This document shows, in pieces, positions 9,537-18,344 of a stretch of 64,000 nt of DNA. This stretch comes from Sediminibacterium roseum (GTDB lineage Bacteria > Bacteroidota > Bacteroidia > Chitinophagales > Chitinophagaceae). The position numbers and the translations under genes were made by a program. The notes beneath the pieces are model-generated. The model was not told the origin of the DNA, searched no databases, and saw only the letters and a program-made list of their open reading frames with translations. The DNA is taken from assembly GCF_009939005.1 (NCBI RefSeq), contig NZ_JAACJS010000015.1, positions 746,325 through 810,324 on the forward strand, written 5' to 3'. The stretch's first letter is position 1. Every line of letters starts with the position of its first letter.

Positions 9537-9751
9537 AATCTTTGAGTTTCTGATGAATTAATCTCCTATATGCAGTCAATCCTCATGCCACCGCAGAAAA
9601 CGTGCAAAAATGTCAGCCCAACTGCACGCTCGTCCTCATTCTTACAGTTAAGGTCTGTTAAAAGCAAGATTTCTGGCAGTTTTTGCCGATCAAAGCCCTT
9701 TAATCCTTAGTTTTAAAGCACATCTTAATGTAGCTGGAAAGCCACACCACC

Positions 9752-9759
9752 TAACTTTG
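9752..9759 (+). promoter_or_regulatory. -7 promoter element for the DUF5686 gene
   Basis: TAACTTTG is an exact TAnnTTTG match 71 bp before the preferred ATG at 9831. There is no TTTG at the -33 spacing. It lies in the dnaK divergent region. Confidence 0.35.
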
Positions 9760-9830
9760 AAGATTCACCCCTAAATCCACTATCCGGCAAAAACCGATTA
9801 ACCCCCTTGTGTACTTTTATAGTGAGATTG

Positions 9831-12374
9831 ATGAGAACCGTTTTAATGTGCCGGCTAACCCTGCTGTTTTGTGTCGTTTTGTTGTGCAGTTCGTCGTGGG
9901 CGCAGCGTACCAATCTCCGCGGTAAAGTAACCAACGACTTTACCAAAGAACCCATTCCTTTTGCAAGCGTTTACTGGAAGAAAGCGGGCTTTGGCGTTAA
10001 CAGCGACAGTTCCGGGCATTTTGTGATCAGGGTGAGCCATAACCTTATCGATACCCTCGTGGTAAGTTATGTGGGCTTTGCCGATGTGTTCAAACCATTC
10101 CGCAACAACGCAAAGGACACTGCAGAGATTGAAATGGTGATGCGCGACCTGAAACAGGGCAGCGCCGTGGAAGTAAAATCAAAATTCAGCAAAGGCCTCC
10201 GCTGGTGGCGGAACGTGGTTACGCACAAAAAGACCAACAACCCTTACAAATACACCAGCTACGCCTACGAACTATACAGTAAGATGGAGCTCGATATGAG
10301 CAACGTGAACAAACGGTATTTTACAGATAAAAAACTGCTCAAACCCTTTGCTTTCCTGCTGGATAACATCGACAGCACATCAGACCACAAGCCTTTTCTG
10401 CCGATGTACATGACGGAGGCGCTCTCCGACTACTATTACTCCGTAGATCCGCACCGCGTACGCGAAGAGATCAAGGCCGCCAAAACAGACGGCATGAAGA
10501 ACGAAAGCGTATTGCAGTTCATTGGCGGCATCAACCAGAAAGTGAATGTGTACGAAAATTTCACCAACGCGCTGGGGAAAGAATTCATCAGTCCGCTCAG
10601 CGATTTCGGCGACAAATATTACAACTACAAAGGCGCCGATACACAATACATCGCCGGGCAGCGTTACCTGCACCTGCTGTTTACACCAAAGCGCGAAGGG
10701 GAAAATACATTTGCCGGCGACTGCTGGATCCATGGTGGCAACTGGGGCATTTACAGCATCAACCTCAACATCTCTCAAACAGCAGACATCAACTATGTAA
10801 ACAGGTTGAGCATTGTGCAGGAGTTCCGCATGGGGGCAGACAGTGCGTGGATGTTTTCGAAAGACAAAACGGTGATCGATTTCACCCCTTTTGGCAAGGA
10901 GAAATTATCCTTCATTGCACGAAGAACGAGTACCTATAAGAATGTTCGCGTGAACGATCCTTCCATTTTGCAGCGGCTCGCAATGAATGCGCAGAAAGAA
11001 GAAGTGGTTGTTGCAGACAATGCGCGCGACAAAGACAAGCAGTTCTGGGAAAAAGAAAGACACGAAGACCTTTCGGTGAATGAAAAGAAAGTGTACAAGA
11101 TGATGGACACGATCAAAACCATTCCCGCTTTTATCAAATACACCAAGATACTCACCTTTGTTTTTGACGGGCACAAGAAGTTTGGCAAGATAGAGATCGG
11201 CCCCTGGTACAAATGGATCAGCGGCAACCAGCTTGAAAAGATACGCATGCGCTTTGATCTTGGTACCACCGAAGAATTCAGCAAAAACCTCCGCCTCCAC
11301 GGTTACCTCGCCTATGGCTTTAAGGATGCAAGACTGAAAGGGCGGTTCGATGTTACTTATAAATTACCCGGCGACCAGGGCATCACCCTTTTCGCTTCAT
11401 ATACGCACGATCTTGACAATGGGCGGACACGGTACAACGATGAAGACATCACCACGGATAATATTTTCAGCCAGCTCATACGGAGAAAAGGAGTGCCGCA
11501 GAAGTTCCTCGGTGTTGATGAATTGAAATTTGCAGTAACAAAAGAGTGGAAGAACAAGTTCTCTGTACAACCCTTCTTCACACGCAGCGTTTATGAAACC
11601 TTCCAGCCCTTACCGGCCGCCCGTACCTTGTTCAGCCGTATTTCGCAGGAACACATTACGAATGCCGAGGCGGGTTTCAAACTGAGGTATGCGCCGGGAG
11701 AACGCACGTTCTCGCGCCACCGCAAGGAGATCAAACTGAAAAGCAATATGCCGGTTTTTGAGGGCCGGATCGCTTTTGGCGTGCAGGATCTTTTCAAATC
11801 GGATTACAGCTATACAAGACTGGCCGCAAGCATCACGCACGCTACGCGCATCCCGCGCTGGGGCAAGATCAACTACATGTTGTACGGCGGCGGGGTGATG
11901 ACGCCGGAGCCGCTTCCTTTTATGTTGCTCGAAATTCACCCGGGTAACGAAGTGTACTACTACAACAAGCAATCGTTTAACCTGATGAACCGTTTTGAAT
12001 ACATCAGCGATCATTATGCAGGTATCAATATCGAGCATAACATAGAAAAGAAATTGCTCAACCTTCTTCCTTTCATGCGCAAATCGAACATGCGCCAGTT
12101 CTGGAACGTGAAAGCGGTTTGGGGCGATCTTTCGGAAACCAATCGCAAGCTCAACATCCAGGATTATTATTACGAGTACCGCCAGCGTTCACTGCGCGGC
12201 GGGTTCTACACAGAGATAGGAACGGGTTTTGAAAATATTTTCAAACTGCTTCGCATCGACCTTGTGTGGAGAAATGCACCGCTGCGCAATATCCCGCCGG
12301 GACTAAACCCGAACCTGTTTAAATCAAACACAAACGATTTTGGCGTGTTCGGCAGTGTGCGTTTGCAGTTTTAA
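9831..12374 (+). CDS. DUF5686 outer-membrane protein with CarboxypepD_reg-like N-domain
   Basis: An exported 847-residue protein. A signal peptide (MRTVLMCRLTLLFCVVLLCSSS, cleavage probably after WA) precedes a carboxypeptidase-regulatory-like beta-sandwich (about residues 26-105, LRGKVTNDFTKEPIPFASV). The remainder is a long aromatic-rich DUF5686 region that I expect to form an outer-membrane beta-barrel; it ends in GSVRLQF with a C-terminal Phe, the usual last barrel strand. The longest frame uses TTG at 9807; I chose the ATG at 9831 because the signal peptide starts properly there. A secreted beta-helix protein gene follows 89 bp downstream. Function is unknown. Confidence 0.85.
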   Translation: MRTVLMCRLTLLFCVVLLCSSSWAQRTNLRGKVTNDFTKEPIPFASVYWKKAGFGVNSDSSGHFVIRVSHNLIDTLVVSYVGFADVFKPFRNNAKDTAEIEMVMRDLKQGSAVEVKSKFSKGLRWWRNVVTHKKTNNPYKYTSYAYELYSKMELDMSNVNKRYFTDKKLLKPFAFLLDNIDSTSDHKPFLPMYMTEALSDYYYSVDPHRVREEIKAAKTDGMKNESVLQFIGGINQKVNVYENFTNALGKEFISPLSDFGDKYYNYKGADTQYIAGQRYLHLLFTPKREGENTFAGDCWIHGGNWGIYSINLNISQTADINYVNRLSIVQEFRMGADSAWMFSKDKTVIDFTPFGKEKLSFIARRTSTYKNVRVNDPSILQRLAMNAQKEEVVVADNARDKDKQFWEKERHEDLSVNEKKVYKMMDTIKTIPAFIKYTKILTFVFDGHKKFGKIEIGPWYKWISGNQLEKIRMRFDLGTTEEFSKNLRLHGYLAYGFKDARLKGRFDVTYKLPGDQGITLFASYTHDLDNGRTRYNDEDITTDNIFSQLIRRKGVPQKFLGVDELKFAVTKEWKNKFSVQPFFTRSVYETFQPLPAARTLFSRISQEHITNAEAGFKLRYAPGERTFSRHRKEIKLKSNMPVFEGRIAFGVQDLFKSDYSYTRLAASITHATRIPRWGKINYMLYGGGVMTPEPLPFMLLEIHPGNEVYYYNKQSFNLMNRFEYISDHYAGINIEHNIEKKLLNLLPFMRKSNMRQFWNVKAVWGDLSETNRKLNIQDYYYEYRQRSLRGGFYTEIGTGFENIFKLLRIDLVWRNAPLRNIPPGLNPNLFKSNTNDFGVFGSVRLQF

Positions 12375-12463
12375 GGTGGGTAGAGCGATACCGGCCGGGA
12401 AACATCTCTCCCGGATCGTCTATACGGTATTATGTAAAAAAGCAGTTTCTGTATCTTTAATAC

Positions 12464-14641
12464 ATGAAACTTCTCCTTACTTCCCTCCTTCTTTTCATAC
12501 ACGCCGCTTTGTTTGCCGCTGCTGTTGACCTGAAAGCAGGCATGGTGATCACAAGCTCCGTTACCATCCATGCGAACCGTTATGCATTGAATGCACCGGA
12601 AGAGCTGCAAAAACCATTGATCATAATTGAAGGAAGCAACATCACCGTTGATTTCAACCATGCTGTTTTACAGGGGTCGAACGACAAAAGCCGCCCGGAT
12701 GAGTTTTACGGGCTTGCCATCCTTATCAAAAAAGGATCGAAGAACATCACGTTGAAAAATGCAGAAGTGCACGGGTACAAAGTGGCGGTAATGGCAGACA
12801 GCGTACAAAACATCACCATCGAAAACTGCGACCTGAGTTACAACTGGCGGCAGCAACTCAAAAGCAACCGCGAGCGTGAAGACATCAGCGACTGGATGAG
12901 CTACCACAAGAACGAGAACGATGAGTGGCTGCGTTATGGCGCCGCTATTTATTTGAAGAACTGTACGCGGTCGTTCATCACCAACAATACGGTTACCGGC
13001 GGCCAATGCGCATTGATGATGGTGCGTTGTGAAAAGATACAGGTGAACAACAATACGTTTGCATTCAACTCCGGCATCGGCATTGGTCTGTACAGGAGCA
13101 GCAATAACAAGATCTACCACAACCGGATCGATTACAACATACGCGGTGTGCATTTCGGAAAATACAACCGCGGGCAAGACAGTGCCGGTATTCTTGTATT
13201 TGAACAAAGCAGCAACAACATCTTTGCCTACAACTCGGCCACGCACAGCGGCGATGGTTTTTTTCTCTGGGCAGGACAAACCACAATGGATACCGGCTCC
13301 GGTGGCTGCAACGATAATTTTATTTATGGAAACGATTTTTCATACGCACCCACCAACGGCATCGAGGTAACCTTCAGCAGCAACCTGATCATGAAAAATG
13401 TGGTGAAAGAGTGCGACCACGGCATCTGGGGCGGTTACAGTTACCAGACCGACATCACCGACAATCTTTTTGAGAACAACCGCATAGGCATTGCCATAGA
13501 GCATGGGCAGGATATGAACATCGTGCTCAATAGTTTTACCAACGACAAGACGGGAATAAAGCTGTGGTCGCGCGAAAAACAACCCGAGGACTGGATCTAT
13601 GCAAAAAAACGAAACACCGACAGCCGCAATTACTGGATAGCGGTGAACCGTTTTACGGGCAACGACAAGGCATTCGACATCATGGGCACAGATACGGTGG
13701 CATTCAGCGGAAATACAAAATTCAATGTGAAGGAAAACCTCGTGCTTGGCGACAGAACAAGCGAGATCGATACTTCGCGGGAAGATGAATTGCTGGATAT
13801 GGATTACCAGAAAGACGAGCGTTTGAAAACCATCAAAGACACGGCAAGGCCAACAATGGTCTTCCCGCAGGGTAAAAAGGAAATGCGCATTACAGAATGG
13901 GGCCCTTATGATTTCAACTACCCGCTTGTTTGGCTGAAAAATGTGGACAGTACCGGCCTGTATCATTTCGAAATACTGGGACCCAAAGGAAATTGGGAGC
14001 TGGAGCACACAAACGGGTTTACGGTTGTTAACAAAGGAGACGGAGGATTTCCTTCCGTGATCGAGGCGCGCGTTGACAAAACAATTGCTAACAGGAACAT
14101 CGTCTTAAAATACAATGGGCCCTCGTACAAAGATGTTTTCGGGAAAAAGATGGATAGCACTGCAGCGCACACATTTGCCTACCATGAATTTCAACCGACC
14201 TCGAAATGGGATGTACGTTTTTACAAATGGGAAGCCGCACACGACCCTTCCAAAGACTACAACCAGTTTGCGGGTTTATTCGATGCGGCGCAACCGGCGT
14301 ATACAAGTATGGTTGACAAACCGGATTACATATGGTGGGGCGCGATCGGGAAAAACCTGCCGGCAGATTCTTTTGCTACGGTTGCCACTACGGCCATGGA
14401 GCTTGAAGCAGGCGAATACAATATTGGTATTACTGCAGACGATTATGTAAAATTATTCATCGATGGCAAAGAAGTGATCGATGCATGGAACAGTAAATAC
14501 ACGGAGCTTGATGAGAATACGCACCACCGGGCCACGATCAGGTTGAACAAGGGCATGCACGATTTCAAAATTGTGCATGCGGAAAATAAGGGGTTGGCGA
14601 GCCTGCAGTTTTACATGGATCCTGTTGAGCATTCAAGGTGA
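12464..14641 (+). CDS. Secreted right-handed beta-helix (NosD-like) protein with PA14-like C-domain
   Basis: A 725-residue exported protein with a clear signal peptide (MKLLLTSLLLFIHAALFAAA). Residues about 45-400 hold repeated NosD/parallel beta-helix turns (NITLKNAEVHGY, NITIENCDLSYN, NKIYHNRIDYN, NIFAYNSATHSG, DNLFENNRIGIAIEHG), a fold common in polysaccharide-binding or -cleaving proteins. Residues about 575-720 look like a PA14 domain (WDVRFYKWEAAHDPSKDY, GEYNIGITADDYVKLFIDGKEVID, HDFKIVHAENKG), often carbohydrate-binding. I see no lyase catalytic motif I can name. Transcribed in line with the DUF5686 gene. A cell-surface glycan role is inference. Confidence 0.8.
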   Translation: MKLLLTSLLLFIHAALFAAAVDLKAGMVITSSVTIHANRYALNAPEELQKPLIIIEGSNITVDFNHAVLQGSNDKSRPDEFYGLAILIKKGSKNITLKNAEVHGYKVAVMADSVQNITIENCDLSYNWRQQLKSNREREDISDWMSYHKNENDEWLRYGAAIYLKNCTRSFITNNTVTGGQCALMMVRCEKIQVNNNTFAFNSGIGIGLYRSSNNKIYHNRIDYNIRGVHFGKYNRGQDSAGILVFEQSSNNIFAYNSATHSGDGFFLWAGQTTMDTGSGGCNDNFIYGNDFSYAPTNGIEVTFSSNLIMKNVVKECDHGIWGGYSYQTDITDNLFENNRIGIAIEHGQDMNIVLNSFTNDKTGIKLWSREKQPEDWIYAKKRNTDSRNYWIAVNRFTGNDKAFDIMGTDTVAFSGNTKFNVKENLVLGDRTSEIDTSREDELLDMDYQKDERLKTIKDTARPTMVFPQGKKEMRITEWGPYDFNYPLVWLKNVDSTGLYHFEILGPKGNWELEHTNGFTVVNKGDGGFPSVIEARVDKTIANRNIVLKYNGPSYKDVFGKKMDSTAAHTFAYHEFQPTSKWDVRFYKWEAAHDPSKDYNQFAGLFDAAQPAYTSMVDKPDYIWWGAIGKNLPADSFATVATTAMELEAGEYNIGITADDYVKLFIDGKEVIDAWNSKYTELDENTHHRATIRLNKGMHDFKIVHAENKGLASLQFYMDPVEHSR

Positions 14642-14727
14642 CCGCAACAGTAACTATCCGCAAGGTTTTGCGTCGCGCACAAACCTCCAAACACTTGTCC
14701 TGAAATATTTTATTATTTATTTGTTTT

Positions 14728-14760
14728 TTTGTATATGTAAATATTTTCGCTCTATCTTTA
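14728..14760 (+). promoter_or_regulatory. Promoter for the 14825 beta-barrel gene
   Basis: TTTG at 14728-14731 and TATCTTTA at 14753-14760 are 21 bp apart, fitting TTTG-N19-21-TAnnTTTG with one mismatch in the last base. The start codon is 64 bp downstream in an A+T-rich leader. Confidence 0.45.
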
Positions 14761-14824
14761 AACCACTCCCCCATGGCTATATTTTCTGCAATTTAATTAA
14801 TGTTAGTCAACACATTTTTTTGCC

Positions 14825-15580
14825 ATGCCTTTAAAAAAGTCTAATTGCGGTAAATTCTCGCTGATTTTTTTGCTGTTGTTTGTGGTTACCACTGCTGCGC
14901 GTGCGCAGGTGAAAAATTCGCTGGAGCTTACGCCATTTCTCAGATTTGATAAATACCCTCAATTCTCTTATGTTATCGGTGGAAGGTCCAGTACGGATTT
15001 TGTTGACATAAAAGGTTCGGGATGGGGTTTTGATGTTTTTTACAAGAGAAGTGTTTCAAAAATATGGTCGGTGCGAACGGGGCTTGGTTACTACAAATAT
15101 GCTTTCAATAAAATAACCCGTCGCAACACTTCGTTTGGCAACAGCGTAACCAGGGAAATCAATTACCCAAGCCCTCTGCTGATCGCGTTTCTCACGGACA
15201 AATACTGGTATCATACGATTGATGTGACCGTCGGGCTGGAAAGAGAATTGAATTTCAAAAACGGCTTTCGCGTAAGGCTGGCGGGCGATCTAAAAAATTA
15301 TTTTACCTACAGCCAGTATTATCAACTGTCTTATAACCCTGGCGGAAGTGTCGATTATAATAAGAACGCTTTTAAATATTTCGCGACATCAGTTGTGGCA
15401 AAAATAGACCTGGCAAAAAATATTGGGGATCAGTTGAGCCTCGGCCCCTCGCTCTCCCTGCCCGTTTTCGACATCTGGAAAACGGACGACACTTTTCCGG
15501 AAGAAACAGGAAAAGGGAACAGGAGTAAATTTTCGATGGGATTTGGTATTGGACTGTCGCTTAGCTACTATTTGAATTAA
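14825..15580 (+). CDS. Exported outer-membrane beta-barrel protein, unassigned
   Basis: This 251-residue protein has a signal peptide (residues 1-27, ending ARAQ) and then alternating polar/aromatic strands (VRTGLGYYKYAF, RVRLAGDLKNYFTYSQYYQ, MGFGIGLSLSYYLN) ending in a typical terminal barrel strand. That pattern fits the small 8-10 stranded outer-membrane barrels (porin-like/PorT-like) abundant in Bacteroidota. I do not recognise a specific family. It has its own promoter and is convergent with tRNA-Leu and argS. The upstream leader is A+T-rich compared with the flanks. Confidence 0.6.
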   Translation: MPLKKSNCGKFSLIFLLLFVVTTAARAQVKNSLELTPFLRFDKYPQFSYVIGGRSSTDFVDIKGSGWGFDVFYKRSVSKIWSVRTGLGYYKYAFNKITRRNTSFGNSVTREINYPSPLLIAFLTDKYWYHTIDVTVGLERELNFKNGFRVRLAGDLKNYFTYSQYYQLSYNPGGSVDYNKNAFKYFATSVVAKIDLAKNIGDQLSLGPSLSLPVFDIWKTDDTFPEETGKGNRSKFSMGFGIGLSLSYYLN

Positions 15581-15643
15581 AAAACAATGCTCTACTGAAA
15601 CAGCGGAAAAAACCAAACCGTCGAACCCTGCCGCCCGGGCAAG

Positions 15644-15670
15644 AAAAAAGCCTGTAATGATTACAGGCTT
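15644..15670 (-). terminator. Terminator of tRNA-Leu
   Basis: On the minus strand GCCTGTAA-TCA-TTACAGGC forms a perfect 8-bp stem followed by six Ts, starting 17 nt after the tRNA 3' end. It could also end the convergent plus-strand gene. Confidence 0.85.
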
Positions 15671-15684
15671 TCAATTTAAATAAG

Positions 15685-15770
15685 TGCGAAAGAGGAGATT
15701 CGAACTCCCACGCCCGGTAAAAGGCGCTACCACCTCAAAGTAGTGCGTCTACCAATTTCGCCACCTTCGC
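15685..15770 (-). tRNA. tRNA-Leu (anticodon GAG)
   Basis: The 86-nt sequence folds fully: acceptor GCGAAGG with CTTTCGC plus discriminator A, D-arm with loop AAATTGGTAGA, anticodon stem CTACT/GGTAG with loop TTGAGGT, a long class II variable arm (CGCC...GGGCG), and a T-arm with TTCGAAT. The anticodon GAG is complementary to 15734-15736. The CCA end is not encoded. It lies between the argS stop and a terminator and reads CUC/CUU codons. Confidence 0.95.
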
Positions 15771-15894
15771 ATCTTTGGGAATGCAAATGTAGGGGAAAGG
15801 ATCAAAAAAAAGAGCAGTAATCTGGGTAAAATCTGTTTTTTTCTGGCGGTTCCGGGCCCGCAAAAAGGCCGTGGATCCAAAACGGAAATCCCCG

Positions 15895-17682
15895 TTACAT
15901 CCTTTCCGGCACCCTGATCCCCAGCACACCCATCCCGTTTTTAATTGCCTGGGCCGTGAGCTGTGCCAGTTGGAGCCTGAGGATCTTTTTTTCTTCGCTC
16001 TCCGCGTTGGCAATCGAATGCTCCGTGTAGAATGAATTAAATATTTTAGAAAGATTGAATACATAGATCGCCACTTTTGAGGGGTCGTGTTCGGTGGCCG
16101 CATCCTTAAGTACCGATGGGTACATCTCGAGGTGGATCGCCAGTTCTTTCTCGAGCGGTAACAGGCTTTCCGTTTGCAGGTGGCCGATCAGGTGATCCGT
16201 ATTTTCCCTTGTCTTTCGCAGGATGCTTTTGATCCGCGCATGTGTATACTGGATGAACGGCCCGGTGAACCCATGAAAATCGATGCTTTCTTCCGGGTTA
16301 AACACCATCTTCTTTTTGGGGTCTACCCGCAGCAGGAAAAATTTGAGGGCGCCGAGCCCGATGGTATCGTACAATTCTTTCAATTCTTCCTCTGTAAAAT
16401 CTTTTACCTTACCCAGCTCCTCGGTTTTCTGCTTCGCGATGTTCACCATTTCTGCAACAAGGTCGTCGGCATCAACAACAGTTCCTTCGCGGCTTTTCAT
16501 TTTACCGGTTGGCAATTCCACCATGCCGTAACTGAGGTGGTAAATTCCATCTGCAGAAGGCAGGCCGAGTTTCTGGCAGATGAGTTTCAAAACCTTGAAA
16601 TGGTAGTTCTGCTCATCCCCCACTACGTATATGCTCTGGCTGGCGTTGAATTCTTTTTGTTTCTGTTCTGCAAGGCCTATGTCCTGCGTAATGTAAACGG
16701 AAGTGCCGTCTTTTCTTCTCACCAGTTTTTCGTCCAACCCATCCGCGGTGAGATCGATCCAAACGCTGCCATCCGGTTTCTGGTAAAAAACGCCCTTGGC
16801 AAGACCCGATTCCACGAGGTCCTTTCCGAGCAGGTAGGTATCGCTTTCGTAATAGATCTTGTCGAAATCGCTTCCGATTCTTTCATAGGTTGCGTCAAAT
16901 CCTTCGTACACCCAACTGTTCATCCTGCGCCAGAGATCCATCACCTCGGGTTTTCCAGCCTCCCAATCGAGCAGCATCTGCTGCGTGGCCTTCATTACCG
17001 GCGCTTCTTTCTCGGCCTCTTCCTGCGATCTGCCCGCGGCTTTCAGCTCTTCCGTCTGCCGCTTGTATTCGTTGTTGAACTTAACATAGTAATCGCCCAC
17101 AAAATGGTCCCCCTTTGTATGGGTACTTTCGGGCGTTTCGCCGTTGCCGAACATCTGCCAGGCGATCATGCTTTTGCAGATGTGTATGCCGCGGTCGTTA
17201 ACGATGCATGTTTTCACCACATCATTACCCGTTGCCTTCAATATTTCAGCAATGCTTCTTCCCAGGAAATTGTTGCGCAGGTGCCCGAGGTGCAAAGGCT
17301 TGTTGGTATTGGGCGATGAATATTCCACCATCACCTTTTCATGATTGGCCGGTGCGTTTCCGAATGAATCGTCCCTGTAATTTTCGTGGAGAAAGGTGAG
17401 CCAGAAAGCATCTGCCACCGACAGGTTCAGGAAACCTTTGATCACGTTAAAACCTGTAAACAGGTCCGGGTTGGTGGCAACAATGTGTCCGCCCAGCTCC
17501 GCCCCCAAAGCATCGGGAGACTTTTTCAGTTGTTTGATGAAGGCAAAAAGCACCACGGTATAATCCCCCTCGAATTCGGGTTTGGTGGCATTCACCAGCA
17601 CATCTGCGGGTTGTAACTCAATGCCATACAACTGGTGGATGGCAGTGGCAGTAACCTCTTTTATCTTTTGTACAACGCTCAT
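15895..17682 (-). CDS. argS: Arginyl-tRNA synthetase
   Basis: Charges tRNA-Arg with arginine (class I synthetase). The 595 residues include an N-terminal Add1-like domain, the HIGH-box SSPNTNKPLHLGHLRNNFLG, the KMSKS-region variant GKMKSREG, and a C-terminal anticodon-binding domain ending LGIRVPERM, the usual ArgRS terminus that contacts the tRNA. The gene diverges from the gtrA-like gene and is followed on the same strand by tRNA-Leu, 124 bp downstream, which might be cotranscribed. Confidence 0.97.
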   Translation of the reverse strand: MSVVQKIKEVTATAIHQLYGIELQPADVLVNATKPEFEGDYTVVLFAFIKQLKKSPDALGAELGGHIVATNPDLFTGFNVIKGFLNLSVADAFWLTFLHENYRDDSFGNAPANHEKVMVEYSSPNTNKPLHLGHLRNNFLGRSIAEILKATGNDVVKTCIVNDRGIHICKSMIAWQMFGNGETPESTHTKGDHFVGDYYVKFNNEYKRQTEELKAAGRSQEEAEKEAPVMKATQQMLLDWEAGKPEVMDLWRRMNSWVYEGFDATYERIGSDFDKIYYESDTYLLGKDLVESGLAKGVFYQKPDGSVWIDLTADGLDEKLVRRKDGTSVYITQDIGLAEQKQKEFNASQSIYVVGDEQNYHFKVLKLICQKLGLPSADGIYHLSYGMVELPTGKMKSREGTVVDADDLVAEMVNIAKQKTEELGKVKDFTEEELKELYDTIGLGALKFFLLRVDPKKKMVFNPEESIDFHGFTGPFIQYTHARIKSILRKTRENTDHLIGHLQTESLLPLEKELAIHLEMYPSVLKDAATEHDPSKVAIYVFNLSKIFNSFYTEHSIANAESEEKKILRLQLAQLTAQAIKNGMGVLGIRVPERM

Positions 17683-17723
17683 TTCTTAACAATTTCGGCT
17701 CGCAAAAGTAACCATTTAAGCGC

Positions 17724-17731
17724 TACCTTCG
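17724..17731 (+). promoter_or_regulatory. Putative -7 element TACCTTCG before the gtrA-like gene
   Basis: TACCTTCG ends 10 bp before the ATG at 17742. The surrounding sequence (ATTTAAG followed by GCGCTACCTTCG-like bases) strongly resembles that before the VF530 gene at 5515-5535. No -33 TTTG is visible. Confidence 0.35.
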
Positions 17732-17741
17732 TTGCCACTTT

Positions 17742-18242
17742 ATGCGAAAGCTGCATGATACCATCCGTGGCCTCATACTTAATATGGTGGACCTGTTTTA
17801 CCCGATTTTCAGGCGGGTGATGCCGTTGCAGACTTTCCGTTATGCCGCCTGCGGCGGTTTTAATACGTTATTGGATATTTCATTGTTCTTTGTTTCGTAC
17901 AATTTCATCCTCTACAAACAGGATGTGCACTTTTACTCCATTACCATCGGCGCGCACATTGCCGCGTTCCTGATCAGTTTCTGCATTACGTTCCCGATCG
18001 GGTTCTACCTGAGCCGTTACGTGGTTTTCCAGGAAACATCTGTTTCAAAAAGGGCGCAGCTGAAAAAATATTTTATGGTGGTAATGGGATGCCTCTGCCT
18101 GAACTATGGCTTCCTGAAACTGTTTGTGAACGTGTTCGGATGGTACCCCACTCCTTCCAAACTCGTCACCACTTTTTTTGTGGTGGCTTTCAGTTATCTT
18201 ACACAAAAGAATTATACATTCAAAGGAGCGGTTTCGGGATAA
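17742..18242 (+). CDS. GtrA-family membrane protein
   Basis: A 166-residue integral membrane protein with about four helices. FRYAACGGFNTLLDISLFF is the GtrA domain opening, and FPIGFYLSRYVVF and SYLTQKNYTFK are typical later motifs. GtrA-family proteins are thought to flip or assist transfer of lipid-linked sugars for surface polysaccharides. No glycosyltransferase is adjacent, so its substrate is unknown. It diverges from argS. An ATG at 17784 (MVDLF) is a possible alternative start, but the domain needs only residues from about 28 onward. Confidence 0.82.
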   Translation: MRKLHDTIRGLILNMVDLFYPIFRRVMPLQTFRYAACGGFNTLLDISLFFVSYNFILYKQDVHFYSITIGAHIAAFLISFCITFPIGFYLSRYVVFQETSVSKRAQLKKYFMVVMGCLCLNYGFLKLFVNVFGWYPTPSKLVTTFFVVAFSYLTQKNYTFKGAVSG

Positions 18243-18344
18243 GCATCCGGGATCACAGGCTGGAAACCCGGCGTACCATCGTTCATCCAGTAACCCCGTT
18301 TTCCTGGTTGCCCGCTTCCCCTTTACTTTGTAAAAAACAAGACA

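Noticed and set aside
9537..9830. CIRCE or sigma-54 promoter for dnaK
   Set aside because: No TTAGCACTC-N9 repeat is present, and the GGCAGTTTTTGCC stretch has GG/GC spacing of 8 bp, not the 10 bp of sigma-54 promoters.
16174..17319. Plus-strand frame of 381 codons opposite argS
   Set aside because: Shadow of argS, which has all class I synthetase motifs on the other strand.
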